Positions 24,619-32,205 of a stretch of 52,925 nt of DNA are shown one piece after another. The stretch comes from Bacteroidales bacterium (GTDB lineage: Bacteria; Bacteroidota; Bacteroidia; Bacteroidales; UBA932): positions 1-52,925 of the forward strand of contig JAEEXQ010000010.1 in the NCBI GenBank assembly GCA_016287875.1, given 5' to 3'. Numbering within the stretch: the first letter of the stretch is position 1; the number at the start of each line of letters is the position of its first letter. Made by a program: the position numbers and the translations under genes. The notes beneath the pieces are model-generated. The model ran no database searches. It worked only from the letters and a program-made list of their open reading frames with translations, and had not been told where the DNA came from.

Positions 24619-24626
24619 CAAAGATA
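24619..24626 (-). promoter_or_regulatory. -7 box of the CpXC-TIR operon, apparently leaderless
   Basis: TATCTTTG (minus strand) is followed by TACT and the ATG at 24614, nearly identical to the NrtR-like promoter at 22339. No well-spaced -33 TTTG is visible. Confidence 0.6.
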
Positions 24627-24737
24627 GAAATAATCCGCCAAAGGCTGAAAAACCACCTTTTTGGGTGGTGTTTTTCTGATAAGGAAGGGCTTAATTTGCA
24701 ACAGATTACACGACTCGATAACCAAACAATTATAATT

Positions 24738-24863
24738 ATGTACGGTAAAAATAGGGAATACCTCGCCCCTGAAGCGGAGGTTATGGTACTTGCTCTGCAG
24801 GGCGTAATAGCCACGAGCGGGAATATCGAAGACTCCGGAGAGAATCCGGTAGTCGGGTGGTAA
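24738..24863 (+). CDS. Short peptide (41 aa) upstream of a fimbrillin-like lipoprotein
   Basis: The frame reads MYGKNREYLAPEAEV... with GVIATSG in the middle and ...GENPVVGW at the end. Its central 21 residues align without gaps with the peptide at 11533 (Y-x-AP-x-AE, GV, SG). It ends 16 bp before the lipoprotein start, again with a GGAGG-type ribosome site in the gap. No signal peptide. Function unknown; two copies with the same context make a genuine conserved gene likely. Confidence 0.75.
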   Translation: MYGKNREYLAPEAEVMVLALQGVIATSGNIEDSGENPVVGW

Positions 24864-24866
24864 AAT

Positions 24867-24872
24867 GGAGGG
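24867..24872 (+). promoter_or_regulatory. Strong ribosome binding site before lipoprotein 2
   Basis: GGAGGG lies 7 nt before the ATG at 24880 and decides that start over the in-frame ATG at 24865, which overlaps it. Confidence 0.7.
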
Positions 24873-24879
24873 TAGTACG

Positions 24880-26637
24880 ATGAAAAAGAATCTGCTTTTA
24901 TTTGCTTCAGCCTTTGCGCTGCTGCTTTCCTGCGGGAAGGAAGCCCCCGAAGTGGCAACTTCTCCGATGCCCGATGTCTTCTACGCCAAAGTCGATGCCG
25001 CAACCAAGGCAGGCTTCAACTACGATGACGTAAATGCCAAGTATGTCCACTTCTGGAACGAAGGGGACCAGATCTATGTCTTCCACGGATCCGCCCGCCG
25101 GACATATTCCTGCACGGATGCCGCGAACGGCGTGTTCAGCTATGTGGACGCTTCCGAGATTTCAGTCACGGGCCCCTTCGACAACTACTGCGCGGTCTAT
25201 AATTCCACCAACGGCACCTGGCCTTCCGCAAACGGGAGCAACACCCTCTGCGGAGTCTGGCAGGGAGGGTTCTACACTTCTTCCTCGCAATCCAAGGGCT
25301 ATGCCAACGTAATGATAGCGAATTCGGTCGATGAGCAGCTTGTATTCAAGAGCATCACCGGATGGCTGAAGCTTTCGCTCAAGGGATGGAAGGCGGTAAG
25401 CGGTTTCGATATCGTCAGCGCCGATTATGCCACTTTTATTAATGGTTCCTATGATCTGGAGTTCAAAGCCGACGGCTCCGTGGACATTGTCTGGAACGAA
25501 GATGACAACACGGGAAATATCGTGAACCTATCTTCCCCGGTAACCCTCGACCTTTCCACCCCCACGGACTTCTACCTTGCCCTTCCCGAATGCACAATGA
25601 ACGGGATAGTCATCACCGTGAATTACTCCGACGGCTCCTCCGAGACGATTTCGACGGCCAACACGGTCACCATCGACCGCAACAAGGTTACTCCTATGGC
25701 AGAGAGGTTCGTCGAGAACTTCACCGACCTCAGCCCTGCTTCGGGCGGCGCATCGTCTTTCGTAGTTTCCGCCGGGGGATATTATAAGTTCAAGGCCCTG
25801 ACCCCCGATGTCAGCCGTGGCTTCTGGGATCCCGCTCCCGCCACGACTTCCGCAGCCGTTGTCTGGGAGAGCGACAACAGCGCCACCCCCGTTTCTGCAG
25901 GCGACATCATCACCGTTCTCGGCCACGACGGCCAATATGTGTATTTCAAGACCGCCGACAGCTTCAAGGAGGGGAACGCCCTGATACGGACGGATAACCA
26001 CTGCTACCACATCTGGTGCACCGATGCCCCCGCCGATATTACGCTGAGCGGCTCGACCACGATAATGGACCGCAACCTGGGAGCCGTCTCCGCCGACCCT
26101 TCCGACGGCATACTCGCCCAAGGCTTCTATTACCAGCTTTTCCGTCCCGTCCCGTTCCCGGGCAACCACGCAGCAAGCGCGGCAATCACCACTGCGGAGC
26201 CTGCGGGTAGCTGGAATATTGCCAAAGCCAATCCCACGGTGTTCTATGTAAAGTCCGCCGAATCCGACAAGAGCTGGGTCAGCAAGGTAAACGCCCTGAG
26301 GACCATATATAATTACTGGTTCCCCACGGCATCATCTAACACAAAGGGAATACTTGACCCTTGCCCTGCAGGATATCGTCTGATGACCACCCCGGTAAGC
26401 GCGCTCACGCAAACTCCCGCTGCCGGAGGGTATGTGGTAACGGATGCCGCTTCCTCATTCTTCCCCCAGGGAAGCCTTACTCCGACGGGGAACTATTCCG
26501 GCGCGGGAACATACTGGTTCAACCACTTCTACCACGCAAGTTACATCTATGTCACTTACGTCAACGATGCTAACGTATATACCAGGGATACGGCCGGCGA
26601 ATTCAGCGGCTACCAGCTCCGCTGCCAGAAGGAATAG
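24880..26637 (+). CDS. Fimbrillin-like surface lipoprotein
   Basis: This 585-residue protein has a lipobox signal (ALLLSCGK). After it come PDVFYAKVDAATKAGF and YVHFWNEGDQIYVF, the fimbrillin-family opening, and a beta-sandwich to about residue 300. The C-terminal part (TTIMDRNLGAVSADP, GFYYQLFRPVPFPG, GILDPCPAGYRLMTTP, FSGYQLRCQKE) is the FISUMP-type domain also seen in the lipoprotein at 11693. Such proteins are outer-surface or pilus-tip components. It is preceded by a 41-aa peptide gene and its last 35 bp overlap the convergent epimerase gene. Confidence 0.8.
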   Translation: MKKNLLLFASAFALLLSCGKEAPEVATSPMPDVFYAKVDAATKAGFNYDDVNAKYVHFWNEGDQIYVFHGSARRTYSCTDAANGVFSYVDASEISVTGPFDNYCAVYNSTNGTWPSANGSNTLCGVWQGGFYTSSSQSKGYANVMIANSVDEQLVFKSITGWLKLSLKGWKAVSGFDIVSADYATFINGSYDLEFKADGSVDIVWNEDDNTGNIVNLSSPVTLDLSTPTDFYLALPECTMNGIVITVNYSDGSSETISTANTVTIDRNKVTPMAERFVENFTDLSPASGGASSFVVSAGGYYKFKALTPDVSRGFWDPAPATTSAAVVWESDNSATPVSAGDIITVLGHDGQYVYFKTADSFKEGNALIRTDNHCYHIWCTDAPADITLSGSTTIMDRNLGAVSADPSDGILAQGFYYQLFRPVPFPGNHAASAAITTAEPAGSWNIAKANPTVFYVKSAESDKSWVSKVNALRTIYNYWFPTASSNTKGILDPCPAGYRLMTTPVSALTQTPAAGGYVVTDAASSFFPQGSLTPTGNYSGAGTYWFNHFYHASYIYVTYVNDANVYTRDTAGEFSGYQLRCQKE

Positions 26638-27772
26638 GCACCACTCCGATCCCCGGCCGGTCCGGTAGTACCAATCGGCCGGAGGTCACTTTGACGCCGT
26701 CGAAGCGGTCGTTCGAAATCAGCAGATTGCCGTCGAGGTCGGCGAAATCCGCCAAGGGCGACAGCTGGGCGGCGGCACTGACTGCGCAGGAGGTCTCCGT
26801 CATGCATCCTACCATCACCCGCATACCTTCCGCGCGGGCCCAGGATGCCATGCGGTAGGCCTCCCGCATTCCGGTACACTTCATCAGCTTGATGTTGATT
26901 CCGTTGTAGGCTCCGCGGATGCCGGGCAGGTCCCGCAGGCGCTGTATGGCCTCGTCGGCATAGACCGGCAGCGGCGAGCGCTCGGTAATCCAGGCATTGT
27001 CGTCGAGGCGCGAGGCGGCCATAGGCTGCTCGACCATCACCACGCCCTGTTCCTTCAGCCAGAAAATCTCGTCCAGGGCGGCCTCGCGGTCCTTCCATCC
27101 CTGGTTGGCATCTACCGCAAGAGGCAGGTCGGTCACGCTGCGTATGGCCCGTATCATCTCCTTGTCCCCCGGCAGCCCCACCTTGACCTTGAGGATATTG
27201 TAGAGCCCTGCGCATTCCAGGGTTTTCTCCCGCACTACCTCGGGGGTGTCGATGCCTATGGTGAAGGTGGTGGAGGGCGCGCGGCCCGGATTCAAGCCCC
27301 AGATTCGGTACCATGGCTGCCCCAGTAGCTTGCCCACCAGGTCGTGCATTGCGATATCTACCGCCGCCTTGGCCGCACTGTCTCCGGGGGAGATGCTATC
27401 GACGTAGCCCAGGATATCCTCCAGGCGGAAGGGATCGGGGAATTTCCCGAGTTCCACCTTCTGGAGGAAGGAGCAGACGCTCTCCACGCTCTGCCCGAGA
27501 TAGGGCGGCATCGAGGCCTCGCCGTAGCCGGTGAAGCCATCGTAATCTATCTCCACCTGCACTCCGGGAGTGGTCTTCCGCGAATAGGAGGATACGGTGA
27601 AGGTGTGGCGGAGCTGCAGTTCATAGGGGAAGAAGCGCAGCTGCAGATGGGCCTTGCTCCCGACCTTGTAGGGCTTTACCGCAGGCCCTGTGCAGGAGGA
27701 AAGCCCCCCGCCGGCCAGTGTCAGCCCGGCCGCTCCCAGGGCCGAAGTCTTGAGGAAATCGCGTCTTTTCAT
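26603..27772 (-). CDS. Exported dipeptide epimerase (enolase superfamily)
   Basis: From MKRRDFLKTSALGAAG the protein is 389 residues with a twin-arginine signal and a following lipobox (LSSCTG). The enolase-superfamily barrel shows the catalytic K-x-K (ILKVKVG), metal ligands in DANQGW, EQPMA and YADEAI, and the second catalytic lysine in NIKLMK, matching L-Ala-D/L-Glu-type epimerases. It would recycle murein or other dipeptides, here unusually on the outside of the cytoplasmic membrane. The start gives an ATGA overlap with the small membrane gene upstream. Confidence 0.88.
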   Translation of the reverse strand: MKRRDFLKTSALGAAGLTLAGGGLSSCTGPAVKPYKVGSKAHLQLRFFPYELQLRHTFTVSSYSRKTTPGVQVEIDYDGFTGYGEASMPPYLGQSVESVCSFLQKVELGKFPDPFRLEDILGYVDSISPGDSAAKAAVDIAMHDLVGKLLGQPWYRIWGLNPGRAPSTTFTIGIDTPEVVREKTLECAGLYNILKVKVGLPGDKEMIRAIRSVTDLPLAVDANQGWKDREAALDEIFWLKEQGVVMVEQPMAASRLDDNAWITERSPLPVYADEAIQRLRDLPGIRGAYNGINIKLMKCTGMREAYRMASWARAEGMRVMVGCMTETSCAVSAAAQLSPLADFADLDGNLLISNDRFDGVKVTSGRLVLPDRPGIGVVPIPSGSGAGSR

Positions 27773-28044
27773 TTTCGTCGGTCTATCCATTTCCAGAGGA
27801 ACCACATCAGGGCTCCCCAGGCGAAAAACAGCAAATAATACACCCATTTGGGCGTCGAGGAGGGGTAGGATGCCTTTTCTGCCATATCCTGTATGGCGGG
27901 ATCGTCGGCATAGTAGTATGCCCCGGCGCCGAAGTCATAGTCCGGGCTAAGGCCGAGGCGGTGGACCATTATGTAGGCGGCAAGACACAGGACGATGACG
28001 ACCAGCGCGGCCGTCATCGCCCTGTATAGCCTGCGCCTGTCCAC
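27769..28044 (-). CDS. Small two-span membrane protein
   Basis: This 91-residue protein has two hydrophobic segments (AALVVIVLCLAAYIMVH at about 12-28 and WVYYLLFFAWGALMWFLW near the C-terminus) separated by a loop with GAGAYYYADDPAIQ. It starts with GTG, one base overlapping the TAG of the transporter gene upstream, and its stop overlaps the epimerase start. I do not recognise the family; related short proteins follow transporter or peptidase genes in Bacteroidales. Confidence 0.75.
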   Translation of the reverse strand: MDRRRLYRAMTAALVVIVLCLAAYIMVHRLGLSPDYDFGAGAYYYADDPAIQDMAEKASYPSSTPKWVYYLLFFAWGALMWFLWKWIDRRK

Positions 28045-29405
28045 TATTTGTAGAGGTCAAGTACGGGCACGTCGAAGAGCACTCCGCTCAGCAGCAGCCA
28101 CACGGCGAAGAGCGTCAGCGCGATATTGAATACCTGGCCCACCACGTAGAGCCAGAGCACCTTTCCGCCCTGCATCTGCTTAATGAGGCTCTTGAAGTTG
28201 GTATCCAGCCCTATGGAAGTGAACGCCAGCACGAAAGCCCAGTTCTTGTACTGGTCCAGGACCCCGTTGATGGCCTTCACCTCGCCGCCGCCGCAGAGGG
28301 GCAGGAATACGAAGGATGCCACCAGGCTGGCCACGAAGAAGCCTATGATGAACTTGGGGAAGCGGGTCCAGATCTCGCCGGCGCCCACCTTCGAAGTGCC
28401 GGACTTATCTACGCGCAGGGCGAAGAACAGGGCCACGAAGAAGGCGATGAAGCCTATGAGTATGTTCTGTATGCTCTTCACCAGCACCGCCGCCTGCTCA
28501 GCCTCGGGGCCGAGGGCGTTGCCTGCCAGCACCACGGCGCCGGTGCTGTCCACGGTGCCGCCTATGAGCGAGCCTCCCATCAGCTGGTTCATTCCGGCCC
28601 AGCGTATAATCATAGGCTCGAAGACCATCATAAGTATGGTGAAGATGATGGAGATGGATATGGCGAGCGAGAGGTCATCCTTCTTGGCCTTGGCGGCTGC
28701 ACCGGTAGCGATGGCCGCGGAGGTGCCGCAGACCGAGGTCGCGGCCGCGAGGGTGATGACCAGCGGCTTGTTGTTTATCTTGAGCACCTTATTGCCGAAC
28801 CACCACATAAAGATTATGACTATGGGGGTGACTATCCAGGCTATGCCGAGGCCGTAGAGGCCGAACTTGGCGATGTTGCTAAACAGCACGCTGAAGCCCA
28901 TTATCACAAGGCCGGTCTTGATGTAGAATTCCGTACGGATGGCGGGTTTGAGCCAGGCGGGGGTGCCCACGGTATTGGAAATCAGCAGGCCTACCAGCAA
29001 GGCCCAGAAGGCCCATTCGAGATAGCGGTTGAGGGTGAACTCCGCGCTGAGAAGGCGCACCACTATGGCCAGCACGAACAGCGCCACGAAGGCGGGGATG
29101 AACTTGCCGAGCTTCTCGCCCTGGAGCTTGACTCCCGCGCCGAAAAGCAGCGCCAGCACGCAGAAGGTGCGGAGCAGCTTCCACCAGAATGCGGCCGTGC
29201 CCAGCTGTTGGCCCAGCGGGACCACTTTGGCGAGCTGGGCCTCGTTCAGGCTTTCGCCCAGCGCCCAGGTGCTGAATTTGAGTGCCGAAAAATCAAATGC
29301 CTTGGTAAGGACGGCGACGGCTCCCGCCGCGATGATGATGAATCCCAGCCAGCATGCCAGCCAGTCTTCGGTTTTCCATAATTTGGAAAGTTTGGAATCA
29401 GACAT
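28044..29405 (-). CDS. YeiH/UPF0324-family putative sulfate exporter
   Basis: This 453-residue polytopic protein has the family hallmarks GLVIMGFSVLF, VTLAAATSVCGTSAAIATGAA and GGSLIGGTVDSTGAVVLAG, and about eleven hydrophobic segments. The family is annotated as putative sulfate or anion exporters, with little experimental proof. It is longer than E. coli YeiH, as Bacteroidota members are. It starts 21 bp after the metallopeptidase-like gene and overlaps the small membrane gene by one base, so all four genes form an operon. Confidence 0.85.
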   Translation of the reverse strand: MSDSKLSKLWKTEDWLACWLGFIIIAAGAVAVLTKAFDFSALKFSTWALGESLNEAQLAKVVPLGQQLGTAAFWWKLLRTFCVLALLFGAGVKLQGEKLGKFIPAFVALFVLAIVVRLLSAEFTLNRYLEWAFWALLVGLLISNTVGTPAWLKPAIRTEFYIKTGLVIMGFSVLFSNIAKFGLYGLGIAWIVTPIVIIFMWWFGNKVLKINNKPLVITLAAATSVCGTSAAIATGAAAKAKKDDLSLAISISIIFTILMMVFEPMIIRWAGMNQLMGGSLIGGTVDSTGAVVLAGNALGPEAEQAAVLVKSIQNILIGFIAFFVALFFALRVDKSGTSKVGAGEIWTRFPKFIIGFFVASLVASFVFLPLCGGGEVKAINGVLDQYKNWAFVLAFTSIGLDTNFKSLIKQMQGGKVLWLYVVGQVFNIALTLFAVWLLLSGVLFDVPVLDLYK

Positions 29406-29426
29406 AAAGGTTTTAGTTTTAACGTA

Positions 29427-32147
29427 TCACATATTCACGCTCAACACCGGTACCCACATGGACCGGGAGGGATCGTTGAAGCAGTGCAGGTACTTAACCC
29501 CGAAGTAGGTGTCGTAGGGCGACCACAGCAGGTTCGCCAACCGGACCTTCAGGCTTGCTCCGGCATATAGGTTCCTGCCGGTGCCGGGCAGTTTCTCCAC
29601 GGCACCGTGCAGCCCGCCCTCCAGGTTGCGTATGTACATGAAGGGGCAGAGCTTGCTGTAATCGAGGGGCAGGAAGGGGAAGGCATAATCCGCCTTGGCA
29701 AGATAGGATTCTTCCCGGACGAATTCTCCGGAAAGCTTTATGCCGTGGGTGCTCATGAGGCCGGGAAGATATGCAAAACCCTTCCCGTAGAATGCTCTGC
29801 GCGTCCGCCAATACGGATCGTACGTCGACCTCATCCCCGTCTCTACGCCTATGCCCCATTTGGGGAAGATGCCGGAAGGCGCGACCGGCCGCATGGTGTA
29901 TGCGGTCAAACTGGCTTTTCGAAAAATTACCGGATTAATGAGCTGCCCCCAATAAGACCACTCTGCTTTATAGCTGGGGATTATCCCGGACCTCCAGCCT
30001 CCCTTGCTGAGGTTGATGGGGAAGGATACGCCTGCTGCAAGGTTCAGGGTCCAGGGTGAGTACGAGGCTTCTTCATAGTAGTCCGCCCGTAATTCGAAGG
30101 TGGGGCCCAGGCCGGTCGAGACGAACTGGGCGTGTACGCCGGTACGGAATCCCAGCGAATCCACCAAACTCACCCCCGCGGAACCCCACGAGGTGCCGAG
30201 CTCGTTCTGGAACAATACCGTCGCACCCAAGGTGCCGGTGTTGGTAACCTCCTCCCCGGATAGTTTCTCCACCGGATTATATTCCACGTAGACGGGCATC
30301 CAGGAATGGAAGCGAACTGGCTGGAAGAGTTTGGAATAGCGCTTTCCTTCGGAGATGGGCCCTTCGTAGGGGATGTCCCAGGCACTCTCCTGCGAGCTGA
30401 GTATTTCGGCGGATACTATATGTATGGGATTGAATTCCACCGGTTTGGCCAGCAGTTTCCCGGGCTCGAGGCGGCGTACGATCTTGGCCTCGGCGGTAGG
30501 TGCGCTGTACCATAGCGACGAGTCCGGCCCGAAGGCGAACTCCTTCCCTCCGAAACGGAGGTTGGTGCGCTGCAGCATCTCCCCGCTGGCAGGGTCCAGG
30601 GAATGCAGTTCGGTAACACCGCTGCGGTCGGAGCAGAACCATATCAGCCCGTCCCGGCCGAACAACCTGTTGATCTTGGAATGCGCCGGGGCGAACAGGG
30701 GCCTCCATCCATCTACGTCATAGATGCTGAAGCCTTCTTCCGTGATGGCGCTGGCGTAGATCTTACCGTCTATCCAGGCAATCTCCACCGGCTGCAGGCC
30801 GGCCGGGGCACGGAACTCTTCCAGGACGGTGCCGATGGAAGACGAAAATACTTTTATGCTGCTGTGCCCGTCTTCGAACTGCTGCACCGCTGCGAAGGTG
30901 GGCCCTATATCGTTGGCCGAGGGGTTGAAGAAGCGGCCCTTGACCTTGAAATCGCGGATTGTCCCATCCTCGTTCATGTACCTCAGCATGCTGTAGGACT
31001 TAAGCTCCAGCATCGCGGAGCCGCGGTGTTCCGACCAGATGAGTTTCTTGTAGAAGCGGTCGTAGGTCAGGCGGGAGGTTTGGCTCGAGAAGGGCACGAC
31101 GCTCCTGACTTTCCCGGCGGAATCGATGCGGACGAGTTCAGTGGCCTTGTCCAGAGCTCCGTGGATGGCATAGAAGCCTTTGTCCGTGGGGGTAAGGGAG
31201 ATGTAGCTGTCGTAAAGGCGCCCCTTCTGCACCATGTCCTGCCCTTCCACGAAGGGGGCGCGCAGGCTGTCGGCCGCCGCCCATTCCTCCTGGAAATAGC
31301 GCTGTATATCCTCGAAGACAAGCGAGAAGGGCTTGCGCACGGTCTGGTATATAGTCAGCCCCAAGGCGTTCCAGGGCAGGGTTTTCCTATTGATATTGTC
31401 GTAGTAGCGATAGCTGAAGAGGGGGTCGTCGAAGGCCGTACGCATACCGGCCACCAGCAGATATCCGGCCCTGTAATAGTCCGGGGTATAACGCCTCTGC
31501 GAGCCCCAGCGCCACTGCCAGAAATCCCGGTAGAGGCTGTCGGCGAGGGCGACGTGGTAGTATTCCAGGAAGTCGGAGGTGCGCCCGCGGCCCGAATCCG
31601 TGAGGGCCGTCTCCGCCACCACCGCATCCCCTTCCAGCAGGGCCGGGCCGGGATAGATGGCCGTGGCCAGGCCGGTGGCCAGTTCGCCTATCACATATCC
31701 CAGGGGACGGAATAGCTTGTTGCCGCGGGGAAACTGCATCTGGGCCACGTGTCTGCCCTCGTGCACCGTAAGCTGGGTCATCCACGGGGTGGACTCGGGG
31801 TCGTACAGATCGGCGTTGGTAAAGATCTCCATACGCCTCGGAGCCCAGCTGACCATTCCGTTGGAAGTGGCTGAATATGAATGGAATATAACAGGGAAAC
31901 GACGCTTATAGAACTCATTGGGCGAGAATCCAAGGCTGGGACGTGTGGTCTGCACGAAACTCTCCAGGCTCTTGGCGTATTCCCTCGCCAGGGAATCGGA
32001 GGCTTCGGGATAGACCAGACGGAAATGCTCCGTCTCCAGGCTCTTCCACTTGATGTCCACCGGGTCGGCTCCGAGGGTGAAAACCTGCCCCCGGGCTATG
32101 CCTGCCGATGCCGCCAAGATAAAAATGGAAAGTATGACTCTTCTCAT
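29427..32147 (-). CDS. Surface protein: gluzincin-like peptidase, beta-propeller and outer membrane barrel
   Basis: The start at 32147 (MRRVILSIF) gives 906 residues with a signal peptide ending ARGQ. Residues about 129-133 read HEGRH, a zinc-binding HExxH motif, followed by ALLEGDAVVAE, which can supply the third ligand of a gluzincin. Residues about 320-620 show repeated strand patterns (DKGFYAIHGALDKATELVRI, DGLIWFCSDRSGVTELHSLD) of a TolB-like propeller, and the rest is strand-rich, ending like an outer membrane barrel (MWVPVLSVNM). It may be a surface-anchored protease or sensor. It heads a minus-strand operon. Confidence 0.8.
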   Translation of the reverse strand: MRRVILSIFILAASAGIARGQVFTLGADPVDIKWKSLETEHFRLVYPEASDSLAREYAKSLESFVQTTRPSLGFSPNEFYKRRFPVIFHSYSATSNGMVSWAPRRMEIFTNADLYDPESTPWMTQLTVHEGRHVAQMQFPRGNKLFRPLGYVIGELATGLATAIYPGPALLEGDAVVAETALTDSGRGRTSDFLEYYHVALADSLYRDFWQWRWGSQRRYTPDYYRAGYLLVAGMRTAFDDPLFSYRYYDNINRKTLPWNALGLTIYQTVRKPFSLVFEDIQRYFQEEWAAADSLRAPFVEGQDMVQKGRLYDSYISLTPTDKGFYAIHGALDKATELVRIDSAGKVRSVVPFSSQTSRLTYDRFYKKLIWSEHRGSAMLELKSYSMLRYMNEDGTIRDFKVKGRFFNPSANDIGPTFAAVQQFEDGHSSIKVFSSSIGTVLEEFRAPAGLQPVEIAWIDGKIYASAITEEGFSIYDVDGWRPLFAPAHSKINRLFGRDGLIWFCSDRSGVTELHSLDPASGEMLQRTNLRFGGKEFAFGPDSSLWYSAPTAEAKIVRRLEPGKLLAKPVEFNPIHIVSAEILSSQESAWDIPYEGPISEGKRYSKLFQPVRFHSWMPVYVEYNPVEKLSGEEVTNTGTLGATVLFQNELGTSWGSAGVSLVDSLGFRTGVHAQFVSTGLGPTFELRADYYEEASYSPWTLNLAAGVSFPINLSKGGWRSGIIPSYKAEWSYWGQLINPVIFRKASLTAYTMRPVAPSGIFPKWGIGVETGMRSTYDPYWRTRRAFYGKGFAYLPGLMSTHGIKLSGEFVREESYLAKADYAFPFLPLDYSKLCPFMYIRNLEGGLHGAVEKLPGTGRNLYAGASLKVRLANLLWSPYDTYFGVKYLHCFNDPSRSMWVPVLSVNM

Positions 32148-32205
32148 AGCTTGGACTCTCAATTATTTTCAGTAAATTTAAGCGATTTTTCGCAATTTAA
32201 CAATT

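Noticed and set aside
24647..24675. Hairpin CCACC-TTTTT-GGGTGG with T-run as a terminator or attenuator
   Set aside because: It lies between divergent genes and upstream of the likely promoter of the 41-aa peptide, so no transcript obviously ends there, and the stem is short with a bulge.
24009..24725. Longer CpXC protein starting at 24725
   Set aside because: The added residues cover the promoter and look non-coding; the cysteine motif starts directly after the ATG at 24614.
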